Assembly: GCF_900105965.1 (NCBI RefSeq)
Contig: NZ_FNTV01000001.1
Location: 1,798,001 to 1,862,000, forward strand
From: Arthrobacter alpinus
GTDB lineage: Bacteria; Actinomycetota; Actinomycetes; Actinomycetales; Micrococcaceae
DNA length: 64,000 nucleotides
Reading direction: 5' to 3'
Each line of letters starts with the position of its first letter. Within the stretch, counting starts at the first letter, position 1. The notes below the pieces were generated by a model. The model did no database searches, was not told where the DNA came from, and was given only the letters and a program-made list of their open reading frames with translations. Shown one piece after another: positions 24,129 to 32,953 of this stretch. The translations under genes and the position numbers were made by a program.

Positions 24129-24829
24129 CAGCTGGCCACCGTGCTGGAGGACGCAACTGCCGGGCGCTGGAGTGAACGCACCCAGTTGCGCAGCATGCGC
24201 GCACCGGCGTCGCCGGACTTTTCCGGGTGGAACTGTGTGGCGCAAAGCGGACCGTTTTCGACAGCGGCAATAAAGGGTGCGCCATGCTCAGACCAGGTCA
24301 CCAGCGGTGGGCGCATTTTGGGCTGAAGTACTTCAAAGTCCCACTTCTGCACTCCATAGGAGTGCACAAAATAGAAACGCTCCTCTTCCACGCCTTCGAA
24401 CAGCATGGAACCTTCGGCGGCCTTGACGGTGTTCCAACCCATGTGTGGAACCACCTCAGCGGGCAGCAACTCCACTGTTCCGGGCCACTCCCCCATGCCT
24501 TCTTCATGGATACCGTGTTCAACACCGGCATCGAAGAGTACCTGCATGCCGACACAGATGCCCAGCACGGGGCGTCCCCCGGCCACTCTGCGTCCGATCA
24601 TTCGCAGTGCGTCAACGTTTTTCAGTTCCTTCATGACGGATCCGAATGCGCCGACGCCGGGAACAACCAGGCCATCGGCGGTCAGGACGTCCTCAGGCTT
24701 GGAACTGAGTGTCACGATGGCTCCGGCGCGCTCCAAGGCACGGACGGCGGAGCGAACATTTCCCGAACCGTAGTCGAGAACGGTGACGGTGGGCTGGCTC
24801 ACTTCACTCTCGCCAGCTTCGCGGCTCAC
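24128..24829 (-). CDS. hisH: Imidazole glycerol phosphate synthase, glutaminase subunit HisH
   Basis: 233 residues, class I glutamine amidotransferase. The nucleophile Cys is in [13 protein letters not shown], and the His/Glu pair in [13 protein letters not shown] near the C-terminus. [19 protein letters not shown] is the typical start. It supplies ammonia to HisF (not in this window) to make imidazole glycerol phosphate and AICAR. It overlaps hisB by 4 bp and the small membrane ORF by 1-3 bp. The first ~12 residues before [10 protein letters not shown] are a small extension. Confidence 0.96.
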   Translation of the reverse strand: MSREAGESEVSQPTVTVLDYGSGNVRSAVRALERAGAIVTLSSKPEDVLTADGLVVPGVGAFGSVMKELKNVDALRMIGRRVAGGRPVLGICVGMQVLFDAGVEHGIHEEGMGEWPGTVELLPAEVVPHMGWNTVKAAEGSMLFEGVEEERFYFVHSYGVQKWDFEVLQPKMRPPLVTWSEHGAPFIAAVENGPLCATQFHPEKSGDAGARMLRNWVRSLQRPAVASSSTVAS

Positions 24830-25446
24830 AGCAGGCCCTTCGTGGACGGAATCCCGGTAACACGCGGATCCTGCTCGACGGCCGATCGCAGGGCGCGCGC
24901 GAAGGCCTTGAATTGTGCCTCAACAATGTGGTGCGGGTCGCGGCCGGCGATGACTGTCATGTGCAGGCAGATCTGTGCGTGCAAGGTGATGGCTTCAAAC
25001 ACGTGGCGTGTGAGGGAGCCAGTGAAGTGACCACCGATGAGATGATATTCCTGACCGGCCGGCTCTCCGCCGTGCACCAGGTAGGGGCGCCCGGAGACAT
25101 CCACGACGGCGTTGGCCAAGGCTTCATCCAGGGGTACTGTCGCCTCGCCAAAACGGCGGATCCCGGACTTGTCGCCGAGGGCTTCCTTGAGGACCTCACC
25201 CAGGGAGATTGCCACATCCTCGACCGTGTGGTGCGCATCAATGTGCGTGTCACCCGTGGCCTTGATGTCCATGTCAATCAGGGAGTGCTTGGACAGTGCC
25301 GTCAGCATGTGGTCGTAGAACGGCACAGATGTGTCAATGTTCGATACCCCAGTGCCATCAAGGTTGATCTCAACCATGACACTTGATTCGCTCGTGGCAC
25401 GCTCCAAACGAGCTGTCCGTCCCTGGCCCGGGGTTGTCTGAGTCAT
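24826..25446 (-). CDS. hisB: Imidazoleglycerol-phosphate dehydratase
   Basis: 206 residues from ATG 25446. The two His-rich manganese-binding repeats are present: [17 protein letters not shown] and [17 protein letters not shown], with [15 protein letters not shown] between. It removes water from IGP to give imidazole acetol phosphate. This is the single-function form, without the phosphatase domain. Its start follows hisC by about 170 bp, and its stop overlaps hisH. Confidence 0.96.
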   Translation of the reverse strand: MTQTTPGQGRTARLERATSESSVMVEINLDGTGVSNIDTSVPFYDHMLTALSKHSLIDMDIKATGDTHIDAHHTVEDVAISLGEVLKEALGDKSGIRRFGEATVPLDEALANAVVDVSGRPYLVHGGEPAGQEYHLIGGHFTGSLTRHVFEAITLHAQICLHMTVIAGRDPHHIVEAQFKAFARALRSAVEQDPRVTGIPSTKGLL

Positions 25447-25617
25447 TGCAGCAGTCCTTTGATTTGTGTGCACCACCGGTTCGCCGCACAGGGCAGCGGT
25501 GGGCACGGGGACGATCATAAGTATTGATACCAGTTTAGAAGAGAAGACGCGCCAAAGCCCAAACCGCCGGACTCTTAGAACACCGCCAAGGTGCGACGGC
25601 GCTGGGCGCCTTGAGCA

Positions 25618-26715
25618 CTAAGCGCCCAGGATCGCGCGAAGCCCCGTGAGGAACGCCGTGGTCTCGGCTTCGGTTCCTGCCGTGACACGAAGGTGCCCAG
25701 GGATCCCGACGTCGCGGATCAAGACACCCTTGGCCAGCAATGCTTCCCACACCTCGTGGGGGTTTTCGATGCCTCCAAAGAAGACAAAGTTCGAGTCTGA
25801 GGGAGCTGGGGTGAGACCCATCGCCGTCAGCTCGGTGACGATCCGATCGCGCTGAATCTTAATCCTCTCGACGTTGGCCAGCAGCGATGCTGAGTTGCGC
25901 AGCGCCGCGACAGCAGCAGCTTGGGTAATGGCCGACAGGTGATAGGGCAGACGAACCAGTCGAACGGCGTCGGTTACCTCTGGGGCGGCTGCCATGTAGC
26001 CCAAACGGGCGCCGGCCATGGCGAAAGCTTTGCTCATGGTGCGCGAAACTACGAGGCGTGGGCGGCCTTCAAGGAGGTCGAGTGCACTGGGTGTCCCGGC
26101 ATGCGAGAACTCCGTGTAAGCCTCATCAACAATGACAATTGCCTGTGATGCCTCACCGGCCTCGTAGACGGCCTTCACAACATCCAAACCAAGGGCTGTT
26201 CCCGTGGGGTTGTTGGGCGAGCACAGTAGAACAATATTCGGGGCGTGGGCACGGACCTGCACGGACGCCGATTCTGCGCTCAGACTGTAGTCTGACGCGC
26301 GAACGCCGGCAACATAGGCCGAACCCGTTCCGCTGGCCAGCAGCGGGTACATGGAGTAGGTGGGAGGGAAACTCATCACGCTCCGGCCGGGGCCGCCGAA
26401 CGCCTGTAAAAGTTGCTGGAGGACTTCGTTGGACCCGTTGGCGGCCCACAAGTTCTCCTCCGTCAGTCCGTGCCCGAGGTAGGCGGCCAGTTCCTGGCGC
26501 AATACCGTAAATTCGCGGTCCGGATACCGATTGAGGCCGTCAAGCTCGGCGGCGACAGCGTTGAGGATGGCTTCCTTCGCGTCAGCGGGAACGCCGAAGG
26601 TGTTTTCATTGACATTCAACAGCACCGGCACTTCGAGCTGGGGCGCACCATAAGGATGCTGTCCGCGCAGATCGTCGCGGAGTGGCAATTGGCTTAGGCG
26701 TTCAAACTGATCCAT
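25618..26715 (-). CDS. hisC: Histidinol-phosphate aminotransferase
   Basis: 365 residues from ATG 26715 (MDQFERLSQLPLRDDLRG); the longer frame to 26814 adds 33 unsupported residues. It is a fold type I PLP enzyme: LLNVNENTFG near the start, CSPNNPTGTALG, VDEAYTEF, and the Schiff-base lysine in SRTMSKAFAMAGARLGY. It converts imidazole acetol phosphate and Glu to histidinol phosphate. First his gene of the leftward operon in this window; hisD is not seen, so it may be located elsewhere. Confidence 0.95.
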   Translation of the reverse strand: MDQFERLSQLPLRDDLRGQHPYGAPQLEVPVLLNVNENTFGVPADAKEAILNAVAAELDGLNRYPDREFTVLRQELAAYLGHGLTEENLWAANGSNEVLQQLLQAFGGPGRSVMSFPPTYSMYPLLASGTGSAYVAGVRASDYSLSAESASVQVRAHAPNIVLLCSPNNPTGTALGLDVVKAVYEAGEASQAIVIVDEAYTEFSHAGTPSALDLLEGRPRLVVSRTMSKAFAMAGARLGYMAAAPEVTDAVRLVRLPYHLSAITQAAAVAALRNSASLLANVERIKIQRDRIVTELTAMGLTPAPSDSNFVFFGGIENPHEVWEALLAKGVLIRDVGIPGHLRVTAGTEAETTAFLTGLRAILGA

Positions 26716-26841
26716 GCATCCAGCATATTTCCTGCCCTGGAAATGTCCGAACTCGCGACAGTATGCGGACACGTACAACGGTATGTACGGCAGCTCGATG
26801 CCTTCCCGGCGCATGGCCCGGAGAGATCTCCGGCGCCGGGC

Positions 26842-27213
26842 CTATTTGGGGAGTGGAACAAAAAGGCGCTGGCCGGCATGAACCACGCCGCTGCCAAGTT
26901 CGTTCAGGGCCACAATCTCGCTGACCACGTCTCGAACATCGCGCTTGGGGTTCGAGGCTGCCGCGATACTCCACAGGCTGTCACCTTGAAGAACAGTAAC
27001 TGTGGCGGCGTACTCAGCCATGTCCACCGCCACATGTTCAACGGAGGCCTGAGCCGGGCTGGCAATCGAGCCCAGGACAATGGCCAACGCTGCGAAAACC
27101 ATGACGGCGGTGGTCAGGATGGCGGGGATGCCCAGCAGCACCAGACGGCCACGCCGGGTCAGGCTGATGCCGGTAGTACTCAGGGGTGGTGCGGAGATAA
27201 CCATTGCATTCAT
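26842..27213 (-). CDS. LysM-domain membrane protein, YneA/DivS-like SOS cell-division inhibitor candidate
   Basis: 123 residues from ATG 27213, which has GAAAGGACC upstream; a longer frame to 27279 is less likely. One transmembrane helix (LVLLGIPAILTTAVMVFAALAIVLG) is followed by a single LysM domain (TVTVLQGDSLWSIAAASNP ... LNELGSGVVHAGQRLFVPL). This is the layout of YneA, which blocks division during SOS, and of the gene divergent from lexA in mycobacteria and corynebacteria (DivS position). A perfect LexA box lies in the shared upstream region. Function is inferred from position and domains. Confidence 0.82.
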   Translation of the reverse strand: MNAMVISAPPLSTTGISLTRRGRLVLLGIPAILTTAVMVFAALAIVLGSIASPAQASVEHVAVDMAEYAATVTVLQGDSLWSIAAASNPKRDVRDVVSEIVALNELGSGVVHAGQRLFVPLPK

Positions 27214-27295
27214 GACTTCTGGTCCTTTCGCCGTGGATCCGGATCCCCGGACTCGAACATCCATTGGATCAATTTCCATTGCTTTACATCTTCGA

Positions 27296-27311
27296 TAGAA
27301 CGTATGTTCTA
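27296..27311. promoter_or_regulatory. LexA box (SOS box) A, lexA/yneA-like intergenic region
   Basis: TAGAACGTATGTTCTA is a perfect 16-bp palindrome with the core GAACGTATGTTC, an exact match to GAACnnnnGTTC. It is 85 bp upstream of the LysM gene start. Confidence 0.88.
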
Positions 27312-27364
27312 GTTTGCTACTAGAACAGTTTTAGCACCTATAGACGACACTTGCCAAGAGTAGA

Positions 27365-27405
27365 TCGAACAAATGTTTGAAATTGCCTACTTTGTGGCTT
27401 AAACT
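27365..27405 (+). promoter_or_regulatory. lexA promoter overlapped by LexA box B
   Basis: TCGAACAAATGTTTGA (27365-27380) is a LexA box with one change (GTTT for GTTC). Its right end overlaps a -35 element TTGAAA (27377), followed after 17 bp by TAAACT (27400). Transcription would start near 27412, leaving a ~78-nt leader to the lexA ATG. This is the classic set-up for LexA self-repression. Confidence 0.75.
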
Positions 27406-27489
27406 TGTGAAACAAGGATTGGCCGCTAGATGCAGTCCACCAGCAGGCACTGACATTGTTCAGGGCAACCACGAAAGGACCCCGGAACC

Positions 27490-28233
27490 ATGGCGCTTCC
27501 AGAACCACCGCACCGCATCCCCCAGGCTCCCAGCCGCGCCGGCATGAAGGGCCTGACGGTTCGGCAGAAGAAGATCCTTGAGTGCATTCAGCGCTCCATC
27601 GCGGACAAGGGCTACCCGCCGTCCATGCGTGAAATTGGGGATGCTGTGGGATTGGCAAGTCTTTCCAGCGTCACGCACCAGCTGACCCAACTTGAACGTC
27701 ACGGATACCTGCGCCGTGACCCCAAGCGCCCCCGCGCCATGGAAGTCTTGATCCCCCTCGTTTTGGACAACGGAGCCGTGGAGATCGAGGGCGTCAGTTC
27801 CCCTACGGCACTGCGCAGTTCGAATGGTCTGAATTTCGCAGAGCTCAGCAGCTCCTCGGACACGGCGTTCGTGCCTTTGGTGGGACGCATCGCAGCCGGC
27901 GGGCCCATTTTGGCTGATCAGTCGGTGGATGACATCATGCCGCTGCCACGTCAGATTGTGGGCAACGGCGAGCTATTCATGCTCAAGGTTCAGGGTGATT
28001 CCATGATCGACGCCGCCATTTGCGACGGCGACTGGGTTGTTATCCGGCAGCAGAAAACAGCCAACAATGGTGACATCGTGGCGGCATTGCTGGAAGATGA
28101 GGCAACCGTCAAGACTTTCAGGCAACGCGATGGCCACACATGGCTGCTCCCGCAAAACACCCGCTACGAGCCGATCCTCGGCGACCACGCCACCATCATG
28201 GGCAAGGTCGTTTCGGTGCTGCGAAGCCTGTAG
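27490..28233 (+). CDS. lexA: SOS repressor LexA
   Basis: 247 residues. The N-terminal winged helix (about 15-80) has [40 protein letters not shown]. The C-terminal S24 peptidase domain has the cleavage site GRIAAGGP (Ala-Gly), the catalytic Ser in VQGDSMIDA and Lys in DEATVKTF. RecA-bound ssDNA triggers self-cleavage and release of the SOS genes. A start with GAAAGGA lies upstream. It is divergent from the LysM gene with two LexA boxes in between. Confidence 0.98.
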   Translation: MALPEPPHRIPQAPSRAGMKGLTVRQKKILECIQRSIADKGYPPSMREIGDAVGLASLSSVTHQLTQLERHGYLRRDPKRPRAMEVLIPLVLDNGAVEIEGVSSPTALRSSNGLNFAELSSSSDTAFVPLVGRIAAGGPILADQSVDDIMPLPRQIVGNGELFMLKVQGDSMIDAAICDGDWVVIRQQKTANNGDIVAALLEDEATVKTFRQRDGHTWLLPQNTRYEPILGDHATIMGKVVSVLRSL

Positions 28234-28251
28234 GAGTCTCAGCGAACCCAC

Positions 28252-28358
28252 AAGGGGCACAGGAGCCGGCATTTTTGTAGGCGACGTCAGGGAGGCCGAG
28301 GCCGCCCGCGGCCGATTGGCCGGAAAGTCGCCGGAAAATGCCGGCTCCTGTGCCCCTT
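28252..28358. repeat. 24-bp perfect inverted repeat with structured interior, between lexA and dinG
   Basis: Arms 28252-28275 (AAGGGGCACAGGAGCCGGCA then TTTT) and 28335-28358 are exact reverse complements. The 59-nt interior has a further GGCGAC/GTCGCC pairing and a GCCGC/GCGGC hairpin. It lies in the gap between the convergent lexA and dinG genes. It could be a very large bidirectional terminator, a structured RNA, or a small non-coding element. Confidence 0.7.
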
Positions 28359-28388
28359 CCTATGTGGTTGGTGCTGGAGCCAATGGAG

Positions 28389-30416
28389 TTACTTGCCTGA
28401 AAGGCGTTTCAGCGCCGACAGCGCAACTGCCCGGTCCTTAGTGGACCAGAAGGGCGGCAGGGCTGCGCGCAGGAATCCCCCATAGCTGGCGTTGGCGAGG
28501 CGTGAATCAAGGACGGCGACAACTCCGCGGTCCTGGCTGGAGCGGATCAGCCGACCAACGCCCTGGGCCAGTCGAACGGCTGCGTGGGTGGCTGAGATGG
28601 CGATGAAGCCGTCACCGCCGCTTTGCGCCACGGCGCGCGCCCGGGCTGTCACCAGTGGATCGTCGGGTCGCGGGAACGGAATCCTGTCGATCACAACGAG
28701 GCGGCATGATGCGCCTTGGACATCAACGCCCTGCCACAGTGACATGGTGCCGAAGAGGCACGTGTCTGGTTCGTCAGCGAATTGCTTGATCAACCCGGAC
28801 ATGGATGAATCTCCCTGGCACAGGATCTTGACCTTGAGCTTCTTTCGAAGCTTCTCCGCCGCGTCCTCGGCGGCACGCCTTGAGGAGAACAGGGCAAGGG
28901 TGCCGCCACCGGCTGCCGTGATGAGATCGGCCAATTCATCCATTTGCTCCGGTGACATACCGAACCCGGGCTTCTTCAGATGCGCCGCTACGTACAACAT
29001 GCCCTGTTTGGGGTAATCAAACGGAGAGCCCACGTCGGAGCCCGTCCATTTGGGCGCACTTGGGCCGAGCAAGCCCAAACCTCCTGCGGTTCCCTGGAAT
29101 GACTCGCCAATGGCAAGGGTGGCCGATGTCAGCACCACTGTGCGGTCTGCAAAGAGCCCTTCACGCAACTTCATGGCGACGCTCAAGGGCGCAATGTTCA
29201 AGACGGCAGGTTCGCTCTCGTCGGCCTTTTGATAGCCCTGCCCGGGTACGAAGCTCCCAGGGCGTGATGCCCAGACAACTTCCCGAGCATCGGCAGCCAC
29301 CAAGAGCCGTTCACACAGATCGAAGATCAGGTTCAGCCGGGATCTGGCAATGGAGCGGCCACCGTCTGCAGCCGCATTTCCATCAGGCTTTGAATCCGAA
29401 AGGGCAGCACGCACGGCGTCCCGCACCTGCTCGATCGCCTGGCTCTGAGTGTCGTTGAGGCCGTTGGGTAGCAAGCCCTCGGGCGCACCGGCAAGCGCCA
29501 TGTCCAATGCTGCTGCACTTGCCTGCAGTGTCTCCACAGGCACGGCAGTGTGCTTACGGGTGCTGGAGGCGGCAGCTTGAATCATTTGCACTGACAACTG
29601 CCCCGTGACCGCACCGGTGACCCTGTCCTGAAGTTCGTGGGCTTCATCCACCACCACAACGTCGTACTCCGGCAGCACGGCAATGCCTTCAAAGGCGCTG
29701 ATGGCCAGCATGGCGTGGTTCGTGACCACAATGTCCGCGTCGGCGCCGCGGGCGCGGGCCAACTCGGCGAAACATTCGGTGGCCAGGGGACACTTTTGGG
29801 CGCCAAGGCACTCCATTGACGTCACTGAAACTTGACGCCATGCCCGGTCAGTAACGCCGGGCACCAGCTCGTCCCGGTCCCCCGTTTCCGTATCTTGAGC
29901 CCATTCCCGCAGGCGGACAACTTCCTTGCCAAGCTGGGATGTGGGCCCGGAGGTGGCGCCCGGCAGGTGCGCCACACTGGTGTCCTCGCCCAGCGTGAAG
30001 AGGGCTCCTTCCCCAGTATCTTCCGTGGGGAAGCCGCCACCTAGCTTCTGCTTGCACACATAGTTGCTGCGCCCCTTGACCAGGGCGACATCGATGGGGC
30101 GGGGCAGGATCGGTTCCAAAGCTGCCAAGAGCCTGGGTACATCACGCCCGACGATCTGCGCCTGCAGGGCCAGCGTTGCCGTAGCCACCACAGCAGGTTT
30201 CTCGCTTGTGAGTGCGTTGACGATCAGCGGAATCAGGTAAGCCAGGGACTTGCCCGTTCCGGTGCCGGCCTGTACCAGCAGGTGGTCTCCACTTTCGATG
30301 GCCTCCACGACACGGCGAACCATCTCGTGCTGGCCATCGCGGCGTTGGCCCCCCATGGATTCAACCGCTTTGTCCAAAAGCGTCAGGGCTTGTTGCGAAA
30401 ATTCACTATCAGGCAT
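28389..30416 (-). CDS. dinG: DinG-family ATP-dependent DNA helicase
   Basis: 675 residues from ATG 30416 (MPDSEFSQQALTLLDKAVES). XPD/DinG superfamily 2: Walker A VQAGTGTGKSLAYLIP, DEAH box VVVDEAHELQDRV, and ARAVAQSGGDGFIAISATHAAVRLAQGVGRLIRSSQDRG as motif VI. Four cysteines (NYVC, MEC, QKC, ATEC) between motifs Ia and II are placed as in the iron-sulfur cluster of XPD-type helicases. It unwinds DNA 5'-3', and DinG is damage-linked in other bacteria. The start lies inside the end of hflX (8-bp overlap), so it belongs to that transcript; no LexA box is seen just in front. Confidence 0.92.
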   Translation of the reverse strand: MPDSEFSQQALTLLDKAVESMGGQRRDGQHEMVRRVVEAIESGDHLLVQAGTGTGKSLAYLIPLIVNALTSEKPAVVATATLALQAQIVGRDVPRLLAALEPILPRPIDVALVKGRSNYVCKQKLGGGFPTEDTGEGALFTLGEDTSVAHLPGATSGPTSQLGKEVVRLREWAQDTETGDRDELVPGVTDRAWRQVSVTSMECLGAQKCPLATECFAELARARGADADIVVTNHAMLAISAFEGIAVLPEYDVVVVDEAHELQDRVTGAVTGQLSVQMIQAAASSTRKHTAVPVETLQASAAALDMALAGAPEGLLPNGLNDTQSQAIEQVRDAVRAALSDSKPDGNAAADGGRSIARSRLNLIFDLCERLLVAADAREVVWASRPGSFVPGQGYQKADESEPAVLNIAPLSVAMKLREGLFADRTVVLTSATLAIGESFQGTAGGLGLLGPSAPKWTGSDVGSPFDYPKQGMLYVAAHLKKPGFGMSPEQMDELADLITAAGGGTLALFSSRRAAEDAAEKLRKKLKVKILCQGDSSMSGLIKQFADEPDTCLFGTMSLWQGVDVQGASCRLVVIDRIPFPRPDDPLVTARARAVAQSGGDGFIAISATHAAVRLAQGVGRLIRSSQDRGVVAVLDSRLANASYGGFLRAALPPFWSTKDRAVALSALKRLSGK

Positions 30417-32079
30417 GCTGGACAAACGGCTCAACCTCGGCTGCAAGGTCTTCACGGACACGGACCGTAGCCAGTGTGCCGTGTTCGCCGTGTTCAAGAG
30501 AGATAATTTCCGCGTCGGTGCGGTGCAACTTGTTCAGCACATCACCACGGTCATAGGGAATCAGCAGTGTCAGGGTCACGCTGGGGTGCGGAATGGCTTC
30601 GCTAATGGCTTCCAGCAGTTCGTCAATGCCTGCGCCAGTGCGGGCCGAAACCACCACGGTGCGGGATTCGTGCTGGCGGAGCCGCTCAATGACAAATGGA
30701 TCGGCGATGTCTGCCTTGTTGAGAATGATGATCTCGGGAATTTGCAGTGCCCCGACCTCGGCAAAGACTGTGCGCACGGCGGAGATCTGACCCTCCGGAT
30801 CCGGGTGCGATGCATCCACGATGTGCAGAATCAGATCAGCATCGGCCACTTCTTCAAGGGTGGAACGGAAGGCCTCAACCAATTGAGTGGGCAGGGAACG
30901 CACAAAGCCAACGGTGTCGACCAGGGTGTAGCCCAATCCGTCAGCGGTCTCGGTCTTGCGTACTGTGGGATCCAGGGTTGCAAACAGCGCGTTCTCAACC
31001 AAAACTCCGGCATCGGTCAAACGGTTCAGCAGGGATGACTTGCCGGCGTTCGTGTAGCCCGCAATGGCTACGGATGGCACACTGTTGCGCTTGCGGTTGG
31101 CCCGTTTGGTTTCGCGAGCCGGACGCATGGCGGCGATTTCACGGCGCAGCTTTGCCATCCGGGTACGGATCTTTCGGCGGTCCAATTCCATCTTCGTTTC
31201 ACCGGGACCACGCGAGCCAATGCCACCACCGGCGGCACCTACACGGCCACCGGCCTGGCGAGACATGGATTCACCCCAACCGCGCAATCGCGGCAGTAGG
31301 TATTCCATCTGGGCCAACTCAACCTGGGCCCGGCCTTCGCGAGACTTGGCGTGCTGGGCGAAGATGTCCAAAATCAGGGCCGTACGGTCAATGACCTTGA
31401 CCTTGACAACTTCTTCGAGCGTGCGGCGCTGGGACGGGGCAAGGTTACCGTCGATGATGACGGTGTCTGCACCTGTTGCGTGCACGATGTCCTTGAGTTC
31501 TTGGGCCTTGCCGGTACCCAGGTAGGTTGCCGGATCGGGCTTGGCGCGACGCTGCACCAGACCATCAAGGACTTCCGAGCCAGCGGTTTCGGCCAAGGCG
31601 GCCAGTTCCCTCAGTGAGTTTTCAGCGTCGGCCATGGTCCCCTGCGACCACAGGCCGGCGAGAACAACGCGCTCGAGCCGCAGCTGGCGGTACTCAACTT
31701 CGGAAACGTCTTCGAGCTCGGTTGAGTGGCTTGCCTTGCGACGCAGGGCGTTGCGTTCGGCAAGTTCACTTTGATCACCGTCAAAGATGCTGTGCTGGAG
31801 TTTCAACGACGAAACAGCCTGCGCCTGACCGGCCAAGGGACGTGTAGAAGGAACACCCTGGTACGGGTCCTGGGCTTCCTCGTCAGCGTCCTCGCTCACG
31901 GCACGGCTTGCGGCCGCGTCCTTAGCTAGGATGCGATCAATCACCGCTTCAATCTCGGCAACTGACATGTCCTGGTGAGAGGTGCCCGTGTTCGATGAGC
32001 CGTGTGTTGTTGTTCCTTCGTCGCCTGCCTCGGGCAGCAGGTTATCGTCGGAACCAGGGTGTGCAGATGCGTTGGACAT
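30409..32079 (-). CDS. hflX: GTPase HflX
   Basis: 556 residues from ATG 32079. The N-terminal HflX domain has VVLAGLWSQGTMADAENSL and GNLAPSQRRTLEEVVKVKVI; the glycine-rich linker RQAGGRVGAAGGGIGSRGPGE is typical. The G domain has GYTNAGKSSLLNRL (G1), ATLDPTVRK (G2), VDTVGFVRSLP (G3) and LNKADI (G4). HflX splits stalled 70S ribosomes during stress. The ~100-residue N-terminal Ser/Asp-rich extension is longer than in E. coli. First gene of hflX-dinG. Confidence 0.95.
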   Translation of the reverse strand: MSNASAHPGSDDNLLPEAGDEGTTTHGSSNTGTSHQDMSVAEIEAVIDRILAKDAAASRAVSEDADEEAQDPYQGVPSTRPLAGQAQAVSSLKLQHSIFDGDQSELAERNALRRKASHSTELEDVSEVEYRQLRLERVVLAGLWSQGTMADAENSLRELAALAETAGSEVLDGLVQRRAKPDPATYLGTGKAQELKDIVHATGADTVIIDGNLAPSQRRTLEEVVKVKVIDRTALILDIFAQHAKSREGRAQVELAQMEYLLPRLRGWGESMSRQAGGRVGAAGGGIGSRGPGETKMELDRRKIRTRMAKLRREIAAMRPARETKRANRKRNSVPSVAIAGYTNAGKSSLLNRLTDAGVLVENALFATLDPTVRKTETADGLGYTLVDTVGFVRSLPTQLVEAFRSTLEEVADADLILHIVDASHPDPEGQISAVRTVFAEVGALQIPEIIILNKADIADPFVIERLRQHESRTVVVSARTGAGIDELLEAISEAIPHPSVTLTLLIPYDRGDVLNKLHRTDAEIISLEHGEHGTLATVRVREDLAAEVEPFVQHA

Positions 32080-32237
32080 AGTCTCCTTATAGGCGCTTGC
32101 TTTCAATCTTAGTCCGCGCCACCGACACGCACACCTTTGCCACCTGGTTGTTGTGGATAATGTCACCGCCACGTCCGAGGTGGCTTAGGCGTGCCTAGAT
32201 TCCCAACGCAGCATTTCCCCACTAATCTGGCATAACT

Positions 32238-32876
32238 ATGGCTACTCAGGGTTCAGACCACTATTTCAGTTCACAACCATCCACGCCGATGAAAAAGCGG
32301 CCGCTGCGCGTGGTTTTGGCTGGTGAGACACGCACTCTTGAAACCGCTGGCGGCATCTTCAGCCCCGACGGCGTCGACAAGGGCACCACGATCCTCCTTT
32401 CAGAGGCACCGGCTCCGGCCACGGAGGGCAACCTCTTGGATATCGGCTGCGGGTGGGGTCCAATTGCCCTGACCTTGGCACTGCGCTCGCCCGAGGCAAC
32501 GGTTTATGCCGTGGATGTCAACGAACGCTCCATCGAGCTGACAACTGAGAACGCCAAGACGCTGGGCTTGAAGAACGTTCAGGCCTCAATGCCTGAGACC
32601 GTGGATCCGGAACTTCGTTTCAACACCATCTGGTCAAACCCGCCTATCCGGGTGGGCAAAGAGGAATTGCACTCGATCTTGCTGATGTGGCTGCCCAGGC
32701 TGGCGCACAACGGCCACGCCTACCTGGTGGTGCAAAAGAATCTTGGCTCGGATTCACTGCAGCGCTGGCTGGCCGCCGAGCTGGACGAGCGATTCCCGGA
32801 AGCGGGCTTCACCGTGGTGCGCGATTCCACTAACAAGACATTCAGAATCCTGCGCGTCACCCGTACCAAGCCGTAA
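32238..32876 (+). CDS. Class I SAM-dependent methyltransferase, RsmC-like (small domain)
   Basis: 212 residues. Motif I LDIGCGWGPIALTLAL binds S-adenosylmethionine, VYAVDVNERSIELTTENA holds the acidic ribose-binding residue, and WSNPPIRVGKEELHSILLMW gives the NPP[IY] catalytic motif of amino methyltransferases on N2 of guanine in rRNA. It corresponds to only the C-terminal catalytic half of E. coli RsmC, as is normal in Gram-positives. It stands alone, divergent from hflX. Confidence 0.88.
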   Translation: MATQGSDHYFSSQPSTPMKKRPLRVVLAGETRTLETAGGIFSPDGVDKGTTILLSEAPAPATEGNLLDIGCGWGPIALTLALRSPEATVYAVDVNERSIELTTENAKTLGLKNVQASMPETVDPELRFNTIWSNPPIRVGKEELHSILLMWLPRLAHNGHAYLVVQKNLGSDSLQRWLAAELDERFPEAGFTVVRDSTNKTFRILRVTRTKP

Positions 32877-32904
32877 CGAAACGCTGGGCCCACGCGGCCG
32901 AGGG

Positions 32905-32942
32905 GCCCCAATTACAGACGCACCAGCGGCTGTAATTGGGGC
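32905..32942. terminator. Hairpin between convergent methyltransferase and dapF genes
   Basis: GCCCCAATTACAG (32905-32917) and its exact complement (32930-32942) around a 12-nt loop, between two convergent genes. No T-run; probably a bidirectional terminator. Confidence 0.65.
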
Positions 32943-32953
32943 GGGGCCGGAGC

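Noticed and set aside
27327..27343. Third LexA-like box (CTAGAACAGTTTTAG) before lexA
   Set aside because: Only the left half GAAC fits; the right half is not GTTC or GTTT at the correct spacing.
28037..28441. 134-codon frame crossing the end of lexA and the inverted repeat
   Set aside because: Most of it is an out-of-frame reading of lexA; the rest is the repeat. No start signal.
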